Positions 15,705-23,384 of a stretch of DNA of 51,248 bases are shown one piece after another. The stretch is taken from assembly GCA_002413045.1 (NCBI GenBank), contig DHWF01000021.1, forward strand, positions 289-51,536, read 5' to 3'. The translations under genes and the position numbers were made by a program. The notes under the pieces are model-generated. The model had not been told where the DNA came from, did no database searches, and saw only the letters and a list, made by a program, of their open reading frames with translations. This DNA comes from Chloroflexi bacterium UBA5189. GTDB lineage: Bacteria > Chloroflexota > Limnocylindria > Limnocylindrales > CSP1-4. How positions within the stretch are numbered: position 1 is the first letter of the stretch; the number at the start of each line of letters is the position of its first letter.

Positions 15705-16414
15705 TGGCGCGCCAGCTGCGGATTCTCGTCGTCGACGACGACCCGGCAATGGTCGGCGCGATCACCGCGCTCGTCGGCACGGAGGGCCACCAGGTCATCA
15801 CCGCCTACGACGGGCTCACTGCCGTCCGTCGCTATCGCGAGGAGCGGCCGGACATCGTGCTGCTCGATCTGGCCATGCCTGGCCCGGATGGCTTCACGGT
15901 CGCCGGCCAGATCCGCGCCCAGGGCGATGCCCCGATCGTGGTCGTCTCCGGCGAGAGCTCCGAGGCGGCAAAGGTGCGCGCGCTCGGGATCGGCGCCGAT
16001 GACTACCTCGTCAAGCCGTTCGGGCGCGCGGAGCTCTTGGCGCGAATCGCCGCGGTCATGCGTCGCGCGGAGCGGACGTCTCCGCCTGGCGCGCCCGCGG
16101 CCGCCGGCCCGGCCGGTTCGACGGCGGTTCAGGTCGGCTCACTCGTCCTGGACGAGGGGCGTCATGAAGCGCGCGTCGGCGACATCCCGCTTGACCTGAC
16201 GCCGATCGAATACCGGCTAGCGGAGGCGCTGGTGCGCGCCAACGGTGACCTCGTCCCCCACCTCCGCCTGGTCCGTGCCGGCTGGCCCGCGGAAGCCGAC
16301 CCGGACCTCCTCTGGCTCAAGCCCCACGTCGCCCGCCTCCGCCGCAAGATCGAGTCCGCCGGCGGCCCGCACATCCTCGCCCTCCGCGGCGTGGGCTATC
16401 GCTTGGATGGCTGA
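15704..16414 (+). CDS. OmpR-family response regulator
   Basis: A 236-residue regulator sharing one base with the kinase stop. The receiver domain (1-120) has acidic pocket DDD at 11-13, phospho-acceptor D55 (LLDLAMPGPDG), conserved serine (VVSGESS) and K103 (VKPF). After a Pro/Ala linker (about 125-140) comes a winged-helix DNA-binding domain (LDLTPIEYRLAEALV, then WLKPHVARLRRKIES and LRGVGYRLDG). It should regulate transcription when phosphorylated by the upstream kinase. No target sites can be assigned. Confidence 0.92.
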   Translation: MARQLRILVVDDDPAMVGAITALVGTEGHQVITAYDGLTAVRRYREERPDIVLLDLAMPGPDGFTVAGQIRAQGDAPIVVVSGESSEAAKVRALGIGADDYLVKPFGRAELLARIAAVMRRAERTSPPGAPAAAGPAGSTAVQVGSLVLDEGRHEARVGDIPLDLTPIEYRLAEALVRANGDLVPHLRLVRAGWPAEADPDLLWLKPHVARLRRKIESAGGPHILALRGVGYRLDG

Positions 16415-17138
16415 TCGCGAGTCGGTCGACAAGGCGCGGCGACGCCACCGGGAGGCTCGCGCGCGCCAGGACGCCGCCCACGGCGCCGAAGCGTGGAACA
16501 CGTGGCAGACGTCAGCTGCGGAGTATTGGCTCGCGCTCAATCCCCAACTGCGCAGGCTTCAAACATTGGACGGCACGAAAGTGCCGACGATCGAGGCGAT
16601 GCGCGAGCTCGCCAGCCATATCGAATCGGCAATGGTCCCCGTACCGCCCGACTGGCGAGTCGACCCGTCCTCGCCGGATGAGGTTCGGGATGTCTATGCC
16701 GCCCAGGTCGGTTGGTGGCATGAGCTCATGCGGGGGCTGTACGGCCCGCTCGATCGGGCAATCAGCAGCGCGAAAGCAGGCGACCACTCCGGTGTCGAGC
16801 TCTTGGTCCGGTTCCTGGAAGCCGACGTCTATTGCGATCGATCCGGGTACTACAAGGCCGACGTCGTTCGGACGGTCACCCGGGTTGAACTCGATCCTTC
16901 GACTGCCGCTCGCCTCCAGCGCGTCGTGCTATCGGTGGTCGATGGCCCAGATCGGCGCGAGTTCCGGACGTACATCCGGCTCGCGCGCCTCGTGGATAGC
17001 CCAACGCTTCGCGACGCGCTTGAGCTCAAGCACGCGTCATCGGATCGGCGCATCGCTCGCCACGCTCGTTGGATGCTCGATGGCCTCCGTGCAGGCGGTC
17101 CGCGATTGCAGCCTTTCGAGGCCGCTAGTTCCAGGTAA
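16407..17138 (+). CDS. Hypothetical protein, helical, unknown function
   Basis: A 243-residue protein I do not recognise. ATG 16407 overlaps the last eight bases of the regulator gene, which suggests translational coupling; longer starts would sit inside the regulator. The N-terminal 30 residues are strongly charged (RRRHREARARQDAAHGAEAW), and the rest is rich in Leu, Asp, Arg and Trp with predicted alpha helices throughout. There is no signal peptide or membrane helix and only one cysteine. Codon use includes more AT-ending codons than the neighbours, a mild sign of later acquisition. It converges on the membrane gene at 17218. Confidence 0.55.
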   Translation: MADRESVDKARRRHREARARQDAAHGAEAWNTWQTSAAEYWLALNPQLRRLQTLDGTKVPTIEAMRELASHIESAMVPVPPDWRVDPSSPDEVRDVYAAQVGWWHELMRGLYGPLDRAISSAKAGDHSGVELLVRFLEADVYCDRSGYYKADVVRTVTRVELDPSTAARLQRVVLSVVDGPDRREFRTYIRLARLVDSPTLRDALELKHASSDRRIARHARWMLDGLRAGGPRLQPFEAASSR

Positions 17139-17217
17139 GTGCGCCGTCCTCCCCGACCGTTGAGCCGCCCTTCCAGCGTCAGGAAGTTCATCCGCGGCGG
17201 GATGCGTTCCATCGCCA

Positions 17218-17769
17218 TCAGATGTGCGGCGCCGCACAGGAGAGCGCCGGGAAGAGCACGACGAACGCGGCGGCGTCAGCGACGAGCGCGACGAGCGCCA
17301 CGCCGGCGGCTACTGCGATCGCCTTGTGGGGTCTGCCGCTTCGCGCTTCGTGGCGCCCAGCGCGCACTGCGAGGACGAACCCGACGGCGGCGACTGCACC
17401 CCAGATCGAGCCAACCGGCAGGGTCTGGATCGGATCGGTCACCGGTTGGCAGCCGATCTGGGACACGCTCGCGGCGACCCAGCCGGCCACACCAACCGCG
17501 AGGAGGATCGCGATCACCGCACTGAGCCATGCGCCGCTCTGGGCGACCCGCACGTCAGACCACGCCAGACTAAGTGCCCCGGGCGCCAGCAGCAGCATGG
17601 GGCCGGCGAGCGCGCCCTGGATCCACCCACGCTCGAGAGGAATGAATCCCTCAATGGTCGATGGTGCCAGGCCGATGACGAGGCCGGCCAGGAGCAGCAC
17701 GGGCGCAAGGACCAGACCCGAAACGGCGAGCCGCCGATCCATTGCGAAGCCGCGGGGCGACGCCGTCAT
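17218..17769 (-). CDS. Hypothetical multi-helix membrane protein
   Basis: A 183-residue integral membrane protein of about five helices. ATG 17769 is chosen because a -10 box (TAGGAT) ends 7 bases upstream of it; a second ATG nine codons downstream is an alternative. Hydrophobic segments occur near residues 13-33, 45-65, 73-95, 110-130 and 148-172. Two cysteines (SQIGCQP and ALSCAAPHI) could form a disulfide on one face. No family is recognised. A few Leu/Val-rich superfamilies look similar, so function is open. Confidence 0.6.
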   Translation of the reverse strand: MTASPRGFAMDRRLAVSGLVLAPVLLLAGLVIGLAPSTIEGFIPLERGWIQGALAGPMLLLAPGALSLAWSDVRVAQSGAWLSAVIAILLAVGVAGWVAASVSQIGCQPVTDPIQTLPVGSIWGAVAAVGFVLAVRAGRHEARSGRPHKAIAVAAGVALVALVADAAAFVVLFPALSCAAPHI

Positions 17770-17776
17770 GGCGCCG

Positions 17777-17782
17777 ATCCTA
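17777..17782 (-). promoter_or_regulatory. -10 box for leaderless transcription of the membrane protein gene
   Basis: On the minus strand TAGGAT ends 7 bases before ATG 17769. No clear -35 box. Confidence 0.45.
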
Positions 17783-17989
17783 GATCGACGACCGTGCTTA
17801 CGGACCGCCGGTATGCGATTGGATCGCATGGCGACGGGCGGACCCTCGCCCCGCGTGCGCTGCGGGCCGGGCCAGGCGGCCTCGAACGGCGCAGGCCAAG
17901 GCGCCGGCGAGGACCGGAGCGAGCGCACGCGAACGTGCGTGAGCGAGGACCACAGCCGGCAACGCGGGCATGCGGCGAATCGAGGTCGG

Positions 17990-19993
17990 CTACGCCACCG
18001 CTTCGGAGAGGGCCTCGGTGAACTGGCTCTGATAGAGGTCGGCGTAGAAGCCGCCCTTGGCGATGAGCTGGGCGTGGTTGCCCTGCTCGACGATGTCGCC
18101 CTTGTTCATGACCAGGATCGTGTCGGCGTCGCGGATCGTCGAGAGCCGGTGCGCGATCACGAACGCCGTTCGACCCGTTCGGAGCTTGGCCATCGCCTTC
18201 TGGATCAGGACCTCGGTGCGCGTGTCGACCGAGGACGTCGCCTCGTCGAGGATCAGGATGGTCGGGTCCGCGAGGAAGGCGCGCGCGATCGTCAGCAGCT
18301 GCTTCTCGCCGGCCGACAGGTTGGTCGCGTCGTCGTCGATCACGGTCTGGTAGCCGTCCGGCAGCGTGCGCACGAAGTGGTCGACATGGGCGGCCTCGGC
18401 GGCGGCCTCGATCTCGGCTTCGGTGGCACCATCGCGCCCGTAGCCGATGTTCTCGGCGATCGTGCCGTGGAACAGCCACGTGTCCTGGAGGACCATCCCG
18501 AACGTCCGCCGTAGGTCGTCGCGGGTCAGCTCCCGGGTATCGATGCCGTCCACCGTGATCTTGCCGTGATCGATCTCGTAGAACCGCATGAGCAGGTTGA
18601 CGAGGGTGGTCTTGCCGGCGCCGGTCGGGCCGACGATGGCGATCGTGTCGCCCGCGTCGGCGACAAGGCTCAGGTCGTCGATCAGCGGCTTGTCCGGCTC
18701 GTAGCGGAACGCGACATGGTCGAAGGCGACGGCGCCCTTCTTGTGCGACAGCACCTTCGGCGCGACCGGGTCGGCGATCTCCTCGGGCTCGTCGAGGAGC
18801 TCGAAGACCCGCTCGGCGGAGGCGACGGCGGACTGGAGGACGTTCGCGATGCTGGCGGTCTGGATGATCGGGAACGTGAACTGGCGCGAGTACTGGATGA
18901 ACGCTATGACATCGCCGAGGGTCATCTGGCCGGACGCGACGCGCAGCCCGCCGATGACGGCGATGGCGACGTAGTTCAGGTTCGAGACGAACGTCAGCGC
19001 GGGCTGGATCGTGCCCGAGATGAACTGGGCCTGGTAGGACGCCTCGTAGAGGACCTCGTTCTCGCGATCGAACGTCTCGATCGCCTCCTTCTGGCGCCCG
19101 AAGACCTTGACGATCGCGTGGCCCGTATGCATCTCCTCGACGTGCGCGTTGAGGGCACCGGTCGACGCCCACTGCGCGGCGAATCGCTTCTGCGAGCGGC
19201 GCGCGATCAGGATCGTGATGAACACCGACAGCGGCACGGACAGGATCGAGATGACGGCCAGGATCGGGCTGATCGTGAGCATCAGCACGAGCACGCCGAC
19301 GATGGTCAGCACCGAGGTGATGAGTTGGGTCAGGCTCTGCTGCAGGCTCTGCCCGATGTTGTCGATGTCGTTGGTGACGCGGCTGAGGACGTCGCCGCGG
19401 GGATGGCTGTCGAAGTACTTGAGCGGCAGCCGGCCGAGCTTCTCGTCGACGTCGGTCCGCAGGCGGCGGACCGTGCGCTGGGTGACGCCCGCCATGATCC
19501 AGGCCTGGCCCCAGCTGAACGCCGAGCTCGCGAGATAGATCGCGATCAGGATGATCAGGATGCCGGCGAGCGCCTGGAAGTCGATGCCCTGGCCCGGGTG
19601 CAGGTCCATCGCCGAGACCATGTCGGCGAGCTGGCCCTGGCCCTTGGCGCGCAGCCCGGCGACGATCTGGTCCTTCGTCACGCCGGCGGGCAGGTTCGAG
19701 CTGATGTAGCCGTTGAAGATGTCGTTGGTCGCGTTGCCGAGGATCTTCGGGCCGATGACCGCGAACGCCACGCTGACGACGGCGAGGACGATCACGAGCG
19801 CGACGAGCGTCCGCTCCGGCGCGAGCCGGTCGAGGAGGCGCCGGAACGACACGCGGAAGTTCGTCGGCTTCTGGACGGGCATCATCATGCCCATCATTCC
19901 GGGGCCTCCCCCACCGGGGCGTCGACCAGGTCCCATGCCGCCGGGCGGCGGGCCGCCGGCGGGCGGGCCGGCCGGCCGCTGCGGGCCGCTCAT
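17990..19993 (-). CDS. ABC exporter half, catalytically competent subunit of a heterodimer
   Basis: A 667-residue exporter half with six helices and a nucleotide-binding domain. A Pro/Gly/Met-rich cytosolic tail of about 40 residues (PPPGGMGPGRRPGGGGPGMM) precedes the membrane domain. ATPase motifs are complete: Walker A GPTGAGKTT, signature LSAGE, Walker B ILILDEATSS with catalytic glutamate, and H-loop IAHRLST. Its start overlaps the stop of the upstream exporter half (ATGA). Its intact motifs complement the degenerate ones of that partner, as in BmrCD, LmrCD and TM287/288 drug exporters. Substrate is probably a lipophilic drug or lipid, inferred from the family. Confidence 0.92.
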   Translation of the reverse strand: MSGPQRPAGPPAGGPPPGGMGPGRRPGGGGPGMMGMMMPVQKPTNFRVSFRRLLDRLAPERTLVALVIVLAVVSVAFAVIGPKILGNATNDIFNGYISSNLPAGVTKDQIVAGLRAKGQGQLADMVSAMDLHPGQGIDFQALAGILIILIAIYLASSAFSWGQAWIMAGVTQRTVRRLRTDVDEKLGRLPLKYFDSHPRGDVLSRVTNDIDNIGQSLQQSLTQLITSVLTIVGVLVLMLTISPILAVISILSVPLSVFITILIARRSQKRFAAQWASTGALNAHVEEMHTGHAIVKVFGRQKEAIETFDRENEVLYEASYQAQFISGTIQPALTFVSNLNYVAIAVIGGLRVASGQMTLGDVIAFIQYSRQFTFPIIQTASIANVLQSAVASAERVFELLDEPEEIADPVAPKVLSHKKGAVAFDHVAFRYEPDKPLIDDLSLVADAGDTIAIVGPTGAGKTTLVNLLMRFYEIDHGKITVDGIDTRELTRDDLRRTFGMVLQDTWLFHGTIAENIGYGRDGATEAEIEAAAEAAHVDHFVRTLPDGYQTVIDDDATNLSAGEKQLLTIARAFLADPTILILDEATSSVDTRTEVLIQKAMAKLRTGRTAFVIAHRLSTIRDADTILVMNKGDIVEQGNHAQLIAKGGFYADLYQSQFTEALSEAVA

Positions 19994-21738
19994 GCCGCGG
20001 CCTCCGCTTCGGATAGCTGCGAGAACACGATCTCGCGGTAGGTCTCGTTGGACTTGAGCAGCTCGGCGTGGGTGCCGCTGCCGACGATCCGGCCGGCGTC
20101 CATCACCAGGATCCGATCGGCCTTCATGATCGTGCCCACGCGCTGCGCAACGATGATCCGAGTCGCCCAGTCCATGTCCCGGTCGAGCGCCGCGCGGAGG
20201 CGCGCGTCGGTGCCGAAGTCGAGGGCGGAGAAGCTGTCGTCGAAGATCAGGATGCCTGCCTGCTTCACGAGGGCTCGGGCGATGGCAAGGCGCTGGCGCT
20301 GGCCGCCGGAGACGTTCGAGCCGCCCTGGGTGATCGGCGCCTCGAGCTTGCCGTCCATCTCGTCGACGAAGTCGCGACCCTGGGCGATCTCGAGCGCGCG
20401 CCAGAGTGCGTCATCGGTCGCCTCCTCATCGCCGAAGCGGAGGTTGCTGGCGACGGTGCCGCTGAACAGGAATGCCTTCTGCGGGATGACCCCGAGGCGG
20501 CCCCACAGGTCGGTGCGGTTCATCTCGCGGACGTCGACGCCATCGACGAGCACGGCGCCGGCGGTCGCGTCGTAGAAGCGCGGGATGAGGTTGATCAGCG
20601 TCGTCTTGCCGCTGCCGGTCGATCCGACGATGGCGATGGTCTCGCCCGGCACCGCCACGAACGAGATGTCCTTGAGCACCGGATCCTGGGCGCCCGGGTA
20701 CCGGAACTCGACGTCCCGGAACTCGATGCGACCGCCGACACCGGCACGTTCGCGCGGCGCCATGAGCGTGGCCTTCTCCGGATCGCGGACGCTCGACTCG
20801 GTCTCCAGCACCTCCTGGATCCGGCCCGCGGAGACGGCGGCGCGCGGGATGAGGATGAACATGAACACCGCCATCAGGACGGCGAACAGGATCTGGAGCA
20901 GGTACTGGAGGAATGCGGTCAGGTTGCCGATCGGCATCTCCCCGCTCTGGACCCGCATCGCGCCGAACCACATCACCCCGACCGTCGAGAGGTTGAGGAT
21001 CAGGGTCATCACGGGGATCGTGACGGCGAAGAGCCGGTTGACGCGGAGCGTGGTGGTGAACAGGTCCACGTTCGCGTCGTCGAAGCGCTCCTCCTCGCGC
21101 TTCGTCCGCACGAACGCGCGGATCACCCGAACGCCGGCCAGCGTCTCGCGCATGACCTGGTTGATCCGGTCGAGCTTGGTCTGCATCGCCCGGAACAGCG
21201 GGATGGCGCGACTCATGATCACAGCGATGAACGCGACCATCAGCGGCAGCACGACCACGAGCAGCCCGGAGAGCGGCACGTCCTGGCGGACCGCCAGGAT
21301 GATTCCGCCGATGATCAGGATCGGCGCCGAGACCATCAGGGTCAGGCCCAGGAACACGACCTGCTGCACCTGCTGGACGTCGTTCGTATTGCGGGTGATC
21401 AGGGACGGCGTCCCGAACTTGTTGACCTCGACCTGGCTGAAGCTCTCGACCCGCCGGAACAGCGCGCTGCGAACGTCACGCCCGAAGCCCATCGCGATTC
21501 GGGCTCCCAGGAACACGCCGATGATCGACGCGACGCCCACGACGAACGTCACCCCGAGCATGAACAGCCCGGTCGAGCCGATGTAGTCCGTGTTGCCCTT
21601 CGAAACGCCGTTGTTGATGATGTCGCCCTGGAGCGTCGGCAGGTACAGGTTGCCGATCGCCTGGACGAGGAGCAGCGCGAGCACGACCACGATCGAGACG
21701 AGGTACGGCCGGAGGTAGGTGCGGAGCAGGCGGATCAC
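19990..21738 (-). CDS. ABC exporter half, degenerate-site subunit of a heterodimer
   Basis: A 582-residue exporter half starting at GTG 21738, which overlaps the MarR stop (GTGA). Six helices are followed by an ATPase domain with Walker A GSTGSGKTT and signature VSGGQ. Walker B is ILIFDDSFSALD: aspartate replaces the catalytic glutamate, and the H-loop reads IVAQRVGT with glutamine in place of histidine. These substitutions define the non-hydrolysing site of heterodimeric exporters. Longer starts upstream would overlap the regulator and give Arg-rich sequence, so they are rejected. Confidence 0.92.
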   Translation of the reverse strand: MIRLLRTYLRPYLVSIVVVLALLLVQAIGNLYLPTLQGDIINNGVSKGNTDYIGSTGLFMLGVTFVVGVASIIGVFLGARIAMGFGRDVRSALFRRVESFSQVEVNKFGTPSLITRNTNDVQQVQQVVFLGLTLMVSAPILIIGGIILAVRQDVPLSGLLVVVLPLMVAFIAVIMSRAIPLFRAMQTKLDRINQVMRETLAGVRVIRAFVRTKREEERFDDANVDLFTTTLRVNRLFAVTIPVMTLILNLSTVGVMWFGAMRVQSGEMPIGNLTAFLQYLLQILFAVLMAVFMFILIPRAAVSAGRIQEVLETESSVRDPEKATLMAPRERAGVGGRIEFRDVEFRYPGAQDPVLKDISFVAVPGETIAIVGSTGSGKTTLINLIPRFYDATAGAVLVDGVDVREMNRTDLWGRLGVIPQKAFLFSGTVASNLRFGDEEATDDALWRALEIAQGRDFVDEMDGKLEAPITQGGSNVSGGQRQRLAIARALVKQAGILIFDDSFSALDFGTDARLRAALDRDMDWATRIIVAQRVGTIMKADRILVMDAGRIVGSGTHAELLKSNETYREIVFSQLSEAEAAA

Positions 21739-22238
21739 TTGGCCGCCCCCATCGCCTTGGCGAAGGCCACACGGGCGGCGCGCAGGGCGCGATGGCCGAT
21801 CAGGAGGCCGGACAGGTCGTCGTCGCTGAGCGTACCGAGGAGCTTCGTGAGCGCCTGGCGGCGACGGGTGTCGATGTCGCTCAGGATGGCCTTGGCGCCG
21901 GCGGCCGGCACGACCAGCACGACCCGCCGATCCTGCGCATCGCGGCGACGCTCGACGAGGCCGCGCGACTCCATGCGGTCGACGATGCCGGTCGCGCTGG
22001 CGACCGAGATGTCCAGCGCGTCGGCGACGCGGCCCATCGGCATCGGGCCGTTCGCCTCGAGCAGGATGATCACGTTGAGGTGCGCGAGGCTGACCTGGCC
22101 CTGGTGCCAGCGCTGGAACGCGGTGATGAACTCGCGCGGGTTCCACGAGGTGAGCTCGTCGACGACCTCCGTCACCAGCGGGCGGGCACGACCGGACGGC
22201 GTCGGATTGCTCGGTTCGGGGCTGATATTCAATGTCAC
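21735..22238 (-). CDS. MarR-family transcriptional regulator
   Basis: A 167-residue winged-helix regulator starting at GTG 22238. The core is clear: NVIILLEANGPMPMGRVADALDIS (HTH), VASATGIVDRMESRGLVERR (recognition helix) and DRRVVLVVPAAG (wing). MarR proteins usually repress linked exporters until they bind a lipophilic ligand. Here the gene heads the exporter operon, so autoregulation is expected. It has a leaderless-type promoter. Confidence 0.9.
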   Translation of the reverse strand: MTLNISPEPSNPTPSGRARPLVTEVVDELTSWNPREFITAFQRWHQGQVSLAHLNVIILLEANGPMPMGRVADALDISVASATGIVDRMESRGLVERRRDAQDRRVVLVVPAAGAKAILSDIDTRRRQALTKLLGTLSDDDLSGLLIGHRALRAARVAFAKAMGAAK

Positions 22239-22244
22239 ATGGAC

Positions 22245-22273
22245 AATCTACCCGACCCGTGGGAATCGCGCAA
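22245..22273 (-). promoter_or_regulatory. Promoter of the MarR-exporter operon
   Basis: On the minus strand TTGCGC (22273-22268), a 17-base spacer and TAGATT (22250-22245), ending 6 bases before GTG 22238. A leaderless transcript is predicted. A MarR operator would be expected to overlap it, but I see no clean long palindrome. Confidence 0.55.
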
Positions 22274-22379
22274 CCATTTCGCAACGCAGCCTTGACGAAA
22301 CGAGACGGGCGTCGGCAGCCCACGCCCGACTGCTCGGCGCAGGCTTGCCGTCATTCGCAGCACGTCGAGGAAACGTCTC

Positions 22380-23381
22380 ATGACCGCAATCGCAGCGCCG
22401 CGCCCGAAGGTCGTCGTGGTTACGGGCGCTTCCGCCGGCGTCGGCCGAGCGACGGTCCGTGCGTTTGCCCGCTCCGGCGCATGGATCGGGCTCATCGCGC
22501 GCAGCGCCGAGGGGCTGGCCGCTGCGCGGGCCGAGGTGGAGGCCGCGGGGGGCCGCGCGCTGGTCCTACCCGCGGACGTGGCGGACGCGGAGGCGATCGA
22601 GGACGCCGCCCATCAGGTCGAGGAGCAGCTCGGGCCGATCGACGTCTGGGTGAACAACGCCATGACGTCGGTGTTCGCCCCCGTGAAGGACCTCACCGCT
22701 GCCGAGATCAAGCGGGTCACGGAGGTGACGTACCTCGGCTATGCCTACGGCACGATGTCGGCGTTGCGCCGGATGCTCCCGCGTGATTCGGGCGTGATCA
22801 TCCAGGTCGGTTCGGCGCTGGCGTACCGCAGCATTCCCCTCCAGGCGGCCTACTGCGCGGCCAAGCACGCGATCGTTGGCTTCACCGACTCCCTCCGCTC
22901 CGAGCTCATCCACGACCGGAGCGCCGTGCGCGTCACGGTGGTTCACCTGCCGGCGCTGAACACGCCCCAGTTCGACTGGGTGCGCAACAAGCTCCCGCGC
23001 CGGGCCCGACCCGTTCCGCCGATCTTCGAGCCGGAGGTCGCCGCGTCGGCGATCGTGTGGGCCGCCGATCACCCGCGACGCGAGGTCTTCGTCGGCGGCC
23101 CGACGGTGCTCGCGATCACCGCACAGAAGCTCGTCCCGGGGCTGCTCGACTGGTACCTCGGCCGAACCGGATACGACGCGCAGCAGACGAGCGAGCCCGA
23201 GATCGCCGATCGACCCGATGACCTGTTCGCGGGGTTGCCGGGCGATCGCGGGTCGCGCGGGCGGTTCGAGGCGCGCGATCGAAGTCGCCAGGCGTGGCTC
23301 ACCACCCACCGGTCGGTGGCTGCGGGGCTCGCCTCGGCCGTCGTCCTGGGCGGGGCGCTGATCGCACAGCGGCGCCGCTGA
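22380..23381 (+). CDS. Short-chain dehydrogenase with C-terminal membrane anchor
   Basis: A 333-residue SDR starting at ATG 22380 with GAGGAAA (22367-22373) upstream. The Rossmann motif is TGASAGVGRA; the absence of an acidic residue after strand 2 (IARSAEGL) suggests NADP(H). NNAMTS and the catalytic pair Y-x3-K (YCAAKHA) are present, with the serine in VGSALAYR. The C-terminus is about 80 residues longer than classical SDRs and ends in a hydrophobic helix (VAAGLASAVVLGGALIAQRRR), so it is probably tail-anchored. It is transcribed divergently from the MarR operon and ends 3 bases from the converging gene. The substrate is unknown, perhaps lipophilic. Confidence 0.85.
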   Translation: MTAIAAPRPKVVVVTGASAGVGRATVRAFARSGAWIGLIARSAEGLAAARAEVEAAGGRALVLPADVADAEAIEDAAHQVEEQLGPIDVWVNNAMTSVFAPVKDLTAAEIKRVTEVTYLGYAYGTMSALRRMLPRDSGVIIQVGSALAYRSIPLQAAYCAAKHAIVGFTDSLRSELIHDRSAVRVTVVHLPALNTPQFDWVRNKLPRRARPVPPIFEPEVAASAIVWAADHPRREVFVGGPTVLAITAQKLVPGLLDWYLGRTGYDAQQTSEPEIADRPDDLFAGLPGDRGSRGRFEARDRSRQAWLTTHRSVAAGLASAVVLGGALIAQRRR

Positions 23382-23384
23382 ACC

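Noticed and set aside
17037..17218. Minus-strand frame beginning MAMERIPPRMNFLTLEG, which hints at a VOC N-terminus
   Set aside because: The following sequence has no VOC features and is antisense to the hypothetical gene ending at 17138.
17924..17939. CGCACG-CGAA-CGTGCG hairpin after the ABC exporter operon
   Set aside because: Six-base stem with no T-run on either strand; common by chance at this GC content. The remaining 17783-17989 shows nothing else.
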